Made by a program: the position numbers and the translations under genes. A stretch of 64,000 nucleotides of DNA, from the NCBI RefSeq assembly GCF_900142925.1, contig NZ_FRCN01000002.1:434001-498000 (forward strand). The letters run 5' to 3'. The notes under the pieces were generated by a model. That model was not told where the DNA came from and did no database searches. It worked only from the letters and a program-made list of their open reading frames with translations. Source of the DNA: Chitinophaga sp. CF418. Lineage in GTDB: Bacteria; Bacteroidota; Bacteroidia; Chitinophagales; Chitinophagaceae. Positions 27,060 to 35,393 of this stretch are shown one piece after another (position 1 is the stretch's first letter; every line of letters begins with the position of its first letter).

Positions 27060-28835
27060 TTAACTTATCATCCAAGAGATACAGTTTTCCACCCCTGTAT
27101 GATCTGGCACAAGTGTTTGTAATGTGGTTGTCTTTAGCTGATTACAAAAATTCGCCCAAGTTGCTTCATCTTTGCTCGTGAGCCCTAAGTGATCTTCGAT
27201 AGTACCTTTTTTCCAAATCCAAATATTTTGGGCAAGTAGTTTACCGTGAATATTGTCAATATTCTGAGAGACTGTAGGTTCTGCAGCCAATATCGAGAAT
27301 CCCTGTGCGGCCGAAAGTGTAGAACTCTTTGCTGGTAAGTTGTCAGTACCAAGTGTAATTCCTTTTGCGACAGCTATATGACCCAAATGTTGAATACATG
27401 CAGTAATATCGGGATCACCAGCCGGTAGATGCCCGTTACTAATTCCCTGCTTAAAAGCGTAGTCTAGATCAACAATAGCTTTAGTTGGTAAAGCCATCGC
27501 ATCAAGAACCCTAATAGATTTTTGAGTATTACCGCTGCCGTTCATTGGTACAAATGCCGTCTTGTGAAGCCCTAAAGTTTTACCAGTTACCTTTTCGGCG
27601 ATCTTTGGAATCAGCCGTTGCTCGGTTTTACCTTCTGACAAAACTACTTTCTCAGAGAATAATATATTAGTCGAATTACTAAGAGCGAAGAGTAGTTGCA
27701 TCTGACTGGGAGCATCTTGTACCACCTGCGGAATGGCTGCTTTTAGGGTTTGCTTTTTATGTGTTCCTTGTGCAAGATTTTTCCGTACTAAGATTGTATC
27801 AGCAACATCATCTTGAGTTATCATTACAGCAGAATGCGTAGAAAACACTACTTGGTAATTTTGGGTAGATAGCGATTTGAGAGCATCTCTTACAACTTCG
27901 ATCGCTTGAGGATGAAGATAAAGTTCAGGTTCGTCGATTAGCAACAGAGTTGTACCCGCTTGTGCTTGACTGCCTCGTTTCAATTCTGCCAAATGTCTGA
28001 TTAGTGCCATTTGTATCGAGCGCTGAGCACCATTTCCCAATGCTGATATATCTTTTCCAATCTGCGCTTGATTTTCGTAAACCCGAATTGTCCCCTTTCC
28101 AAATACCTCCTTTATTTCAGGTGTAGGGACATGAACTTTAATATTTACATCTGGGAAAAAAATATCAATTTTCCTATTTGCTTCTGTATCAAATTGCGTC
28201 AATTCGTTTGCGCGATTTACACCCTCCGCATCTAATAAGTCTTTTAAGCCGGCTAAATGTCCTAATATCTGAGCTCCATATTGAGTTTCAATAGGCCCAA
28301 TTATCTCAGCCAATAATTTTCCAATTGTAGTGGTTGTTTTGGATTTGCTAATATCCTCTTCTGAGTTTTCCATTGCACCTATGTGTATTGGTTCAGGGAA
28401 TAGTAGATTTATTGCGTTATCTATTCCGGTAGGATTTGATACCCATGGATCAGCGGGATCAGTAGCTGCTGGATTAAAGACCCATAATTTTACATCAGCC
28501 GAAGCTGCATTGGGTTGATTCTGAATGCGTTTAACTTGTAATTTGCCGTTGACAATATACTGTTGGATAGAAGTTCTATGATTTTGTGTTAGTTGTTGCA
28601 AGATATTATTATCAATATCCTCGATAGATCCTTCCATTTCAACAGGCAGGGCTGGATCATAAAAAGCTTCTGATGAGAGACTATTTTTCCTCAACAGCCA
28701 TTTGATGGCGTTTAAAATGTTAGTCTTGCCTGCATTGTTATATCCGACAAGAGGGGTGTAATTCGAAAGCTCAAAAGTTTCTGCGACAATCGATTTGTAA
28801 TTGACAATCTTAATTTGCGAAATTCTGTGTGCCAT
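27060..28835 (-). CDS. OLD-family ATP-dependent endonuclease (AAA ATPase-TOPRIM)
   Basis: 591 residues. The N-terminal ABC-type ATPase has Walker A GYNNAGKT (31-38), signature LGNGAQRS (266-273) and Walker B LLLIDE (296-301) followed by PELYLHP, then an H-loop in FSTHSAVM. The C-terminal TOPRIM nuclease keeps its metal residues: Glu401 and Glu405 in SEGKTEQ, and Asp456/Asp458 in IVDLDYA. OLD proteins act in phage defence and DNA processing. Gabija GajA has this layout, but no GajB helicase is next to it, so I call a stand-alone OLD nuclease. It is AT-rich compared with the region to its left and lies just past tRNA-Asn. Confidence 0.9.
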   Translation of the reverse strand: MAHRISQIKIVNYKSIVAETFELSNYTPLVGYNNAGKTNILNAIKWLLRKNSLSSEAFYDPALPVEMEGSIEDIDNNILQQLTQNHRTSIQQYIVNGKLQVKRIQNQPNAASADVKLWVFNPAATDPADPWVSNPTGIDNAINLLFPEPIHIGAMENSEEDISKSKTTTTIGKLLAEIIGPIETQYGAQILGHLAGLKDLLDAEGVNRANELTQFDTEANRKIDIFFPDVNIKVHVPTPEIKEVFGKGTIRVYENQAQIGKDISALGNGAQRSIQMALIRHLAELKRGSQAQAGTTLLLIDEPELYLHPQAIEVVRDALKSLSTQNYQVVFSTHSAVMITQDDVADTILVRKNLAQGTHKKQTLKAAIPQVVQDAPSQMQLLFALSNSTNILFSEKVVLSEGKTEQRLIPKIAEKVTGKTLGLHKTAFVPMNGSGNTQKSIRVLDAMALPTKAIVDLDYAFKQGISNGHLPAGDPDITACIQHLGHIAVAKGITLGTDNLPAKSSTLSAAQGFSILAAEPTVSQNIDNIHGKLLAQNIWIWKKGTIEDHLGLTSKDEATWANFCNQLKTTTLQTLVPDHTGVENCISWMIS

Positions 28836-29392
28836 TGTAAAGTCTATTGTGGTGTTTTACAGAGCATCACACGTTGTCACCAAAAATACAATAAATTTAT
28901 AAATTGCTGATTTTTAGTCTTTAAGTGAAGGGCTTTAATAGGATTATGGACAGTCTTGAGCAAAAAAACACTCAACTATCTCAATGCCGAATTGTCATTA
29001 TGTTGGCACTGCTAAAGTGCTGAATGTAACCAAATCTTGCAGGATATTGTTAGATATCCGTAACTTTAGGGGAATAAAACAAAAAAGGCAATCAGAGATG
29101 ATTGCCTTTTTTGTTTTATTCCACTTCAAGGCCTTAGACACGCATTATAGATTACGGTATCTCTCCTTCCTGTTAGCATTACTCACCTCCATGTTCGAAA
29201 TTCAGGCAATTTTAAAACCCAGAAAGTCTTTTGGAACCTGGATTTGCCGCTAAATATCTATATCCCCCTTTTCTAAGCATCCCCTATTTGATTTAGCCTA
29301 TTAAAAATTTTGAATTTTGGCTGCACATATTAATAAATGGGTGTTCATAAATCGGTATCTTTAATCATAATGAGGCTTTATAAACCAAATAA
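28836..29392. other. Non-coding gap inside the defence island
   Basis: 557 nt between the divergent OLD gene and the McrBC-like operon. An 89-codon plus-strand frame (28984-29253) runs through the hairpin at 29071-29122 and has no protein-like character, so I do not call it. A minus-strand -7-like element (TATTTTTG, complement of 28881-28888) may serve the OLD gene. The remainder could be decayed mobile-element sequence. Confidence 0.5.
29071..29122. repeat. 24-bp perfect inverted repeat (bidirectional terminator-like hairpin)
   Basis: Two perfectly complementary 24-nt arms, beginning GGAATAAAACAAAAAAGGCA, are separated by the loop GAGA. A/T tracts flank a GC core, as in a bidirectional terminator, but no gene ends just before it on either strand. 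A related sequence (GGAATAAAAGAAAAAGGCAA) forms the left part of the terminator at 36736-36763. Confidence 0.8.
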
Positions 29393-29722
29393 ATGACAGA
29401 TCTGGAGGAAATAACGGTATTACTGAAAAAGTTCAGGGACGAAAGGGATTGGGAGCAATTTCATAATGCAAAAGATCTTGCATTGGCTATTAGTATTGAA
29501 TCGGGTGAGTTATTGGAGCAATTTCTCTGGAAGAATGCAGACGAAGCGGACCAGAATAAAATAAAAGAGGAGCTGGCGGACGTATTCATATTTGCCTTGT
29601 TGTTAGCGAATAACTATGCTTTTGATATAAAGCAGATCATTCTTGAGAAAGTAAAAATGAATGAGAAAAATTATCCTATTGATAAAGCAAAAGGGATAGC
29701 AAAGAAATATACTGATCTATGA
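29393..29722 (+). CDS. DCTPP1/MazG-like nucleotide pyrophosphohydrolase
   Basis: 109-residue all-alpha NTP pyrophosphatase. It resembles the dCTPase group (human DCTPP1/RS21-C6) more than classical MazG: FRDERDWEQFH, an Mg-binding ESGEL (Glu36, Glu39) followed by QFLWK, and EELADV (Glu60, Asp63) giving the ExxE...ExxD pattern, then KMNEKNYP. Family members cleave dCTP and modified dCTPs to monophosphates. Its stop overlaps the McrB-like start by ATGA, so it is translated as part of the restriction operon. A role in cleaning phage-modified nucleotides is inference. Confidence 0.88.
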   Translation: MTDLEEITVLLKKFRDERDWEQFHNAKDLALAISIESGELLEQFLWKNADEADQNKIKEELADVFIFALLLANNYAFDIKQIILEKVKMNEKNYPIDKAKGIAKKYTDL

Positions 29723-31350
29723 ATTTTTTTGTTTTTACGGCAGCTGAGAAGGATGCACAAAAACATTTTAGAGATACTGTATTAAATAGCGTTGATGTTG
29801 ATATCCTGAGGAAACATTTAGCCCCGGAAGATTTTAATACACTATTTGGCCGGTCAGATGGAAGCGGTTTTTACTGTTGGGGATCCCGGCCGGGCCGTGG
29901 CATACTGTATTGGGAGAAAATGGAAGAGGGAGATCGTATCCTGACCTATTGGGACTTAAAAATTCATCATGTTGCCCGCATCATATTAAAAGTACGCAAT
30001 AAACAACTAGCCAGAGCACTATGGGGAGAAAGTGCAGAGGGAGAACTATGGGAATACATGTATTTTTTCTCAAAACCTGAAATTATAGACCCTCCATTGC
30101 CCTTAAGTGATACAGAGGAATATTTACCAAAAAGATTTCAGGGCTTTACAAGAATTGCGGAAGCTAAAACCAAGCGGATCCTTGATGAATTCGGCTCACT
30201 GGAAAATTTTATAGCTACATATTCGGAAAATCATCAAAACTTAAGAAAAGCCGTGGTGAAAAATACTATGTCCAACCGGCAGATAATAGACCATGTTCAT
30301 AACTATATCAAAGGTACAGGGTTTCAATATAAGACTGAGGAGATTGCTAATTTTTACCTCGCCTTACGGACGAAACCATTTGTGATATTGGCTGGTGTTT
30401 CAGGAACAGGTAAAACTCAGTTGCCCAGGAAGTTTGCCGCTGCTATTGGGTTAAAGGAAAATGTGATACAGGTATCTGTGAGGCCTGATTGGGCAGATGG
30501 CAGTGATCTGTTGGGCTATACCTCTTTGGACGGCAACTTTATCGCCAAGGATTTACTATTGGCAATACAGAAAGCTAAGGGAGATAAGAAGAAGCCATTT
30601 TTTTTCATTTTAGATGAAATGAACCTCGCAAGAGTAGAGCACTATTTTAGTGATTTCCTGAGTGTGATTGAAACAAGAGAATGGGATCAGAACGGGGAAA
30701 TAATCACGGACCCCTTGTTAAGACATGAAATGTTAACAGGCGCCAGGAATAGAAAGGAGTTCGAAGTCTTAGGCTGGCCTGATAACCTATATCTTATCGG
30801 TACAGTTAATATGGATGAAACGACTCACACTTTTTCCAGGAAAGTGTTGGATAGGGCCAATACTATTGAAATGAACAGTATCGATCTGCTTTGGGGCGAA
30901 GATAATAACGTTCGATTGGAAGAGCTATCTGGTATCGAGAATGATTTCTTAAAAACTACTTATCTGCATGCTTCGGAATTGACGGCCGATGACAAGAAGA
31001 GTTTAACTAAGGATATGGGGTTGCTGATAGAGATAAATAACATACTTAAGGAGGGCGGTTTGCATTTTGCGTATAGGGTAAGGGATGAAATTGCATTCTA
31101 CCTGCTTAATAATAAGAAAGATAAATTAGTTGATGATAGTACAGCATTTGATTTTCAATTAATGCAAAAAGTACTCCCACGTATAGAGGGTAGTTCAGAG
31201 AGAGTTCAGAGCATACTGAATAAATTGCTGAAGAAATTAGAAAACCAAAAGACCGAAGGTGAAAACCCAAAATATCCGTTGTCACTGGAAAAAATAAGAT
31301 TTATGTTGAAACGGTTTGATGAAGATCGTATTACACACTTTTGGCCGTGA
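29719..31350 (+). CDS. mcrB: McrB-like AAA+ NTPase with N-terminal EVE/YTH-like domain
   Basis: 543 residues. Residues 1 to about 145 look like an EVE/PUA-type modified-base reader (MNFFVFTA start; FYCWGSRPGRGILYWEKMEEGD-type segment at 51-72; WEYMYFF at 111-117). The AAA+ domain follows: Walker A GVSGTGKT (226-233), Walker B FFFILDEMNLA (about 295-304), and NMDE (364-367) at the position of the McrB NTAD signature, with an Arg-finger candidate in KVLDRAN. McrB proteins are GTP-driven motors of type IV restriction, and an EVE-type reader in an archaeal McrB is reported to recognise N6-methyladenine. It overlaps the upstream gene by ATGA and the downstream nuclease by GTGA. Confidence 0.9.
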   Translation: MNFFVFTAAEKDAQKHFRDTVLNSVDVDILRKHLAPEDFNTLFGRSDGSGFYCWGSRPGRGILYWEKMEEGDRILTYWDLKIHHVARIILKVRNKQLARALWGESAEGELWEYMYFFSKPEIIDPPLPLSDTEEYLPKRFQGFTRIAEAKTKRILDEFGSLENFIATYSENHQNLRKAVVKNTMSNRQIIDHVHNYIKGTGFQYKTEEIANFYLALRTKPFVILAGVSGTGKTQLPRKFAAAIGLKENVIQVSVRPDWADGSDLLGYTSLDGNFIAKDLLLAIQKAKGDKKKPFFFILDEMNLARVEHYFSDFLSVIETREWDQNGEIITDPLLRHEMLTGARNRKEFEVLGWPDNLYLIGTVNMDETTHTFSRKVLDRANTIEMNSIDLLWGEDNNVRLEELSGIENDFLKTTYLHASELTADDKKSLTKDMGLLIEINNILKEGGLHFAYRVRDEIAFYLLNNKKDKLVDDSTAFDFQLMQKVLPRIEGSSERVQSILNKLLKKLENQKTEGENPKYPLSLEKIRFMLKRFDEDRITHFWP

Positions 31351-33818
31351 GCGATCATCAGATATATAAATTTGAAAATGAGGGCTGGGGTGTACTCAAA
31401 CTGGAGATACTCAAGCCCCAATGGGATTTTTATCATCCAGATAATGGTCCGGATATCGCGTTTAGTTTAAAAGGATTTGGGAAAGAGCTAGAAGACGCCC
31501 CTTTTTATTTCTTTGAATGGCAAAAAATCCATTACTCTTACCACATTAACCAGGAGAGCAATTTTTCTGCACCATTTGAATTGCGAGTTAATAACCGGGG
31601 AATTAAAAAATCTTGGAAAAGTGGGTTAAGTCATTTGCTTACCGGCGAATTCGCTTTTGCAAATGAAGTAGGAGGAACAAAAATTGAATTATTAGATGCA
31701 AACGATAAGTCAATTTTTGAATTGGTGACGGAAGTTTTTCCCCAGAAGATGGACTACCGGTCGGATTACAAGGCTATGATGGCTGATATTTCCAGCATTG
31801 TTTATAATCTGGCATATGATTATCTAAAGGATACTTTTCGGAAAAGCAGGGCGAAAATAAAAGGCCAGCCGATTGAAAATGAATGGTGGAATATTTTGGA
31901 CGCACTATTTGATCAATTGATTATTAGCCTTGAAGTTATTAAGCGTCAACCTAAACATCAAATAGAACGACCTGAACAGGTTCTGCCAGTTGAAAAAATA
32001 AAATCGGCTTCAAAAAGAAATTTAAACTGGCTAGTTAAAAATGGGAGGTATGCTAATAATCTTCAGAGAGGTATCAATGTATTCCCAGACAGAAGCTACT
32101 CGCATGCATTGTCATCCAATAAGCAAGTAACCTATAATACGTATGAAAACCGATTTATTGTCTCGGCGGTTACAGGGATTATAAAAAGATTAAAGGAATT
32201 TATAAAACATATAGAAAACGCTTCCCGATCAGGTAATCATGCCGCATTGGTTAAAAAAATGCAACGGAATCTGGGACGACTCCAGGGATTATTGCAAACC
32301 TCTCCTTATAAAGAAGCTGGTAAATTTGAAGAAAAGCCACATTCCTTAACAATGCTTACGAGAGGGGCTGGATACAGGGATTTTATGCATATATATATAT
32401 TGCTGACAAGAGGGTTGGAATTGGATAACAGCGATATATTTAAGATTGATCCCAAGAACATTGATGTTTTATATGAATATTGGTGTTTTCTGAAGCTGGT
32501 GCAGATTCTAAAGGAGCAAAATACGGTTGAAATAGATTATCAAGACCTGATTAAAATAAAGGATGGTAAGTATAGTGTTAACTTAAAAAAAGGAGAAGAG
32601 TCGAGGGTTACGTTTAAAAAAGCTGATACAGGAGAAACAACGTCTATATACTTCCATAAGTCATTTAAAAAAGACAAGAAGAAAATTTTCACGTATAATC
32701 AATGTCCCGATTATTCCATAGAATTTACTAAGAGAAATTATGAAACGCCCTTTTGGTACCTGTTTGATGCAAAATACCGGTTTGATAGCAGTACCGATAA
32801 GGAGAAGGGGTGCTTCAATGCCCCGGAAGATTCAATAGGACAGTTACATCGTTATCGTGATGCGATTTTACATACAGAGCCAGCGGCTAGCTCTTCATAC
32901 AAGAAAGCCACAAAAAACCTGGGAGGTATTATATTATATCCCTACCCGTTATCCGAAGAAAAGTTCAGAGAAAATATTTTCTTTAACAGCATTGAGGCAG
33001 TAAACATCGGGGCATTGCCGTTCCTCCCTAGTAAGTCCTCCCTGGTGAGCGAGTTTTTGAATAAGTTGATAAATAAGCATCAACCGGAGACACTTTTTGA
33101 ACAATTTATTGGAATAGATGATACAGAGTATGTAAAAAATAAGGATGCTTGGACTGAATGGGTGACAATCGGTGTTATACAGAAAGCAAGCCAGCAGGAG
33201 CGAATTGATTTTTTAACGCAAAAACTTATTTATCATATTCCCTATAAGAAAAACATAAACTCTAAATTATTTTTGACGAAACGGATGCTTATTTGCAAAG
33301 CTGGCACTAAAGAGGCTTTTCTTTGTAATGTGGAGAAATGGGAAATAATGACAAAGAATGAACTTAGGAAGGTCGGTACCTCCTGGGATCATAGAGATGA
33401 GCAATATATTGTGTTTTCTTTGAGGGATATAGAATTAGTGTCGATGCCGGAGAAAATAACTCCTTTAAAGTTCAGATACACAACAAGGGTAGGCCTTAAC
33501 CGATATTTACAAGCGCCACAGGCAGATAAATACTGTTTTTATCTGACTAATGCCAGCTCTGCAAGACTCTATCAGGAGCTTAAAACGTATGGCATTAAAT
33601 TTAAAGTCAAATGGGTTGAGGGAGTCGATGACCCTTCTTTAGTTGAGTTCCACGCTAAAGGACTAAGAATTTTGTCATCAGATAAGTTCCCCGATCTGCA
33701 TTATAAACAAAATAATTCGATACGATCGTTAAATGAAGTATTGGATCAATTGATAGCTATCGCGGGGACCATCACAGGCGCTGAAAATGCTAACGGGGAA
33801 AGTCGGCCTTTCCAATAG
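31347..33818 (+). CDS. DUF2357/PD-(D/E)XK nuclease, McrC-like partner
   Basis: 823 residues from GTG at 31347, chosen because it gives a GTGA overlap with the mcrB stop; a TTG two codons earlier is possible. The N-terminal and central parts match the DUF2357 family that accompanies McrB-like ATPases, with a helical middle (YSHALSSNKQVTYNTYENRF). The nuclease core is CPDYSIEF (Asp455) followed by FDAKYRF (Asp474-Ala-Lys476), an intact PD-(D/E)XK site. The extra 250 C-terminal residues have no domain I recognise. It is the predicted cleavage subunit of the type IV-like system, replacing short McrC. Confidence 0.85.
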   Translation: MSDHQIYKFENEGWGVLKLEILKPQWDFYHPDNGPDIAFSLKGFGKELEDAPFYFFEWQKIHYSYHINQESNFSAPFELRVNNRGIKKSWKSGLSHLLTGEFAFANEVGGTKIELLDANDKSIFELVTEVFPQKMDYRSDYKAMMADISSIVYNLAYDYLKDTFRKSRAKIKGQPIENEWWNILDALFDQLIISLEVIKRQPKHQIERPEQVLPVEKIKSASKRNLNWLVKNGRYANNLQRGINVFPDRSYSHALSSNKQVTYNTYENRFIVSAVTGIIKRLKEFIKHIENASRSGNHAALVKKMQRNLGRLQGLLQTSPYKEAGKFEEKPHSLTMLTRGAGYRDFMHIYILLTRGLELDNSDIFKIDPKNIDVLYEYWCFLKLVQILKEQNTVEIDYQDLIKIKDGKYSVNLKKGEESRVTFKKADTGETTSIYFHKSFKKDKKKIFTYNQCPDYSIEFTKRNYETPFWYLFDAKYRFDSSTDKEKGCFNAPEDSIGQLHRYRDAILHTEPAASSSYKKATKNLGGIILYPYPLSEEKFRENIFFNSIEAVNIGALPFLPSKSSLVSEFLNKLINKHQPETLFEQFIGIDDTEYVKNKDAWTEWVTIGVIQKASQQERIDFLTQKLIYHIPYKKNINSKLFLTKRMLICKAGTKEAFLCNVEKWEIMTKNELRKVGTSWDHRDEQYIVFSLRDIELVSMPEKITPLKFRYTTRVGLNRYLQAPQADKYCFYLTNASSARLYQELKTYGIKFKVKWVEGVDDPSLVEFHAKGLRILSSDKFPDLHYKQNNSIRSLNEVLDQLIAIAGTITGAENANGESRPFQ

Positions 33819-34072
33819 CCCTAACATTGCTGATTAATGTTTCGACAAATAGAGAGGCATAGTATTAAACGGGATAGGGAGTCAGCAAAAAGTGTACATT
33901 TTGACAGACTCATTGTATGGTCATAATACTTGACTATTTTTAAGTGGTGATGGCGATAATCATTCATCAACTGGCTAGATAATTGTCTAATTGCAGGATC
34001 AGCAAGAAAAGCCTCGATACTTCTTCACTGTTACGTACCTGATATTGTTTGTCTTTGTAGGTAAGTAACTTC

Positions 34073-34741
34073 TTATTTATTGCTTAACAGCTTCCAGTGG
34101 CCCTCGGATATGACCTCAATAGTGCCTTCGTTCACTTTAATGGCGGTCTGATCATCAATCGCATATGACGGTACGGATATCGTGGCTGCCAGCTTTTCAA
34201 TGTTGTCCAGTGAATTCTCCGGAAACGACTCATGATCCAAATGAGGATGCAGTGCAAAATTGACCAGCCCCAGCGATTTATTGCTTTCCGCCGGCAGTGT
34301 ATGGCCATTGTAGGTTGTTCCATACCGGGTCATCACCATACTCCCGGCGCTCAAGCCTACATAGACCATCTTATGCAGTAAGGACGGCAATAGATCTGCC
34401 AGACCGGACTGCTGCAGCCAGTAACACAAATACTGACAGTCGCCGCCACCGACCAACAAGGCGTCAGTTTGCTGAAGCATGGGAATCCAAAGGTTTTGAT
34501 TAATGCTAGGCAGCGTAGTGAGCTCCAGCACGCCCAACGACTTCCAACCCAGATCGCAGAAAGGGTCGCCCATTGATCCGCAAATCACTTTTCGTGCGAT
34601 GTCAGTACCATTGGGCAGAGCGTATATCGCCGTCGGTACGAAAAGGGCGCTTGCTTCGGCAACAGGTTTGCCCAAGAGGTCAACCAGCGCGTCGTGAATG
34701 CTCGGGTTGCTGATGCCGGCGGAAGTGAGGAGAAGTTTCAT
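34073..34741 (-). CDS. Peptidase S51 family protein (peptidase E-like)
   Basis: 222 residues. The nucleophile motif is GLSAGSM (Ser near residue 129), preceded by VGGGD (about 97-101), and candidate acid/base residues lie in the DDQTAIKV region. The family cleaves Asp-X dipeptides or acts on cyanophycin-type substrates. There is no signal peptide, so it is cytosolic. It stands alone, 76 nt upstream of and in the same direction as the AsnC regulator. The 254-nt stretch before it (33819-34072) holds nothing that I recognise. Confidence 0.85.
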   Translation of the reverse strand: MKLLLTSAGISNPSIHDALVDLLGKPVAEASALFVPTAIYALPNGTDIARKVICGSMGDPFCDLGWKSLGVLELTTLPSINQNLWIPMLQQTDALLVGGGDCQYLCYWLQQSGLADLLPSLLHKMVYVGLSAGSMVMTRYGTTYNGHTLPAESNKSLGLVNFALHPHLDHESFPENSLDNIEKLAATISVPSYAIDDQTAIKVNEGTIEVISEGHWKLLSNK

Positions 34742-34817
34742 AATTTCTTTCTTTGATTATATTACTCTTCAGGAAAAAATAGAAATAATTGGTACAAATC
34801 AGTAAGGGCGCGGTCAT

Positions 34818-35279
34818 CTATATCGCAACACTATACCCCACTTTCACTTTATCCATCACTACATGCGTGTAAAAATGCTTCACATTCGAATTATCCATTA
34901 GCCATTTCTTGGAAAACTCCTCATAATGTTTCATATCCGTTGCATTTACAATAAGCACAAAATCGTAGGCGCCAGTTACAAAATAACATTGCATTACCTC
35001 TGAGCATTGTTGCATGGTGGCTTTGAATGTATCTATTGCCTTTGAATTCCCTTCCTGCAATATTACTTCCACTATACAAGTGATGGAAATACCGGCAACA
35101 ACAGGTGAGATGATGGCAACATCTGCTTCTATGATCTTTTCATCACGTAATCTTTTCAGCCTGCGTTGTACAGCGCTTGCGCTTAAATTTACCATGTTGG
35201 CCAGTTCGTCGGCTGTTGCTTTATTATTCTGTTGTAATTGCCGTAAAAGCATTTTGTCATATTCATCCAGCGCTTGCAT
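34818..35279 (-). CDS. Lrp/AsnC-family transcriptional regulator
   Basis: 153 residues. The N-terminal winged helix-turn-helix is DEYDKMLLRQLQQNNKATAD to VQRRLKRL. The C-terminal RAM/ligand-binding domain has CIVEVILQEG and YFVTGAYDFVLIV. Such regulators sense amino acids as octamers. It is divergent from the class V aminotransferase at 35394, with a 114-nt shared promoter region, so control of that gene is likely. Confidence 0.92.
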   Translation of the reverse strand: MQALDEYDKMLLRQLQQNNKATADELANMVNLSASAVQRRLKRLRDEKIIEADVAIISPVVAGISITCIVEVILQEGNSKAIDTFKATMQQCSEVMQCYFVTGAYDFVLIVNATDMKHYEEFSKKWLMDNSNVKHFYTHVVMDKVKVGYSVAI

Positions 35280-35333
35280 TTTTTTCCTGTTTTTGGTCGG
35301 ATAATTAGTTAAAAAGAGCTTCGGTTAGAGCTA

Positions 35334-35370
35334 TTTGCACAAATTCTGCAGGTAGCCTTAGATACATTTG
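35334..35370 (+). promoter_or_regulatory. Candidate aminotransferase promoter in the AsnC divergent region
   Basis: TTTG (35334-35337) and -7 TACATTTG (35363-35370), with a 25-nt spacer that is longer than usual. Both flank TTTGCA-type direct repeats that could bind the AsnC protein. Confidence 0.4.
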
Positions 35371-35393
35371 CAAGTATAATTTAAAAGAAAAAA

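Noticed and set aside
27060..28835. Gabija system
   Set aside because: The OLD/TOPRIM protein looks like GajA, but no UvrD-like GajB helicase is adjacent on either side.
28984..29253. 89-codon plus-strand frame between the OLD gene and the McrBC-like operon
   Set aside because: It runs straight through a 24-bp perfect hairpin, has a low-complexity product and no family resemblance; better read as non-coding.
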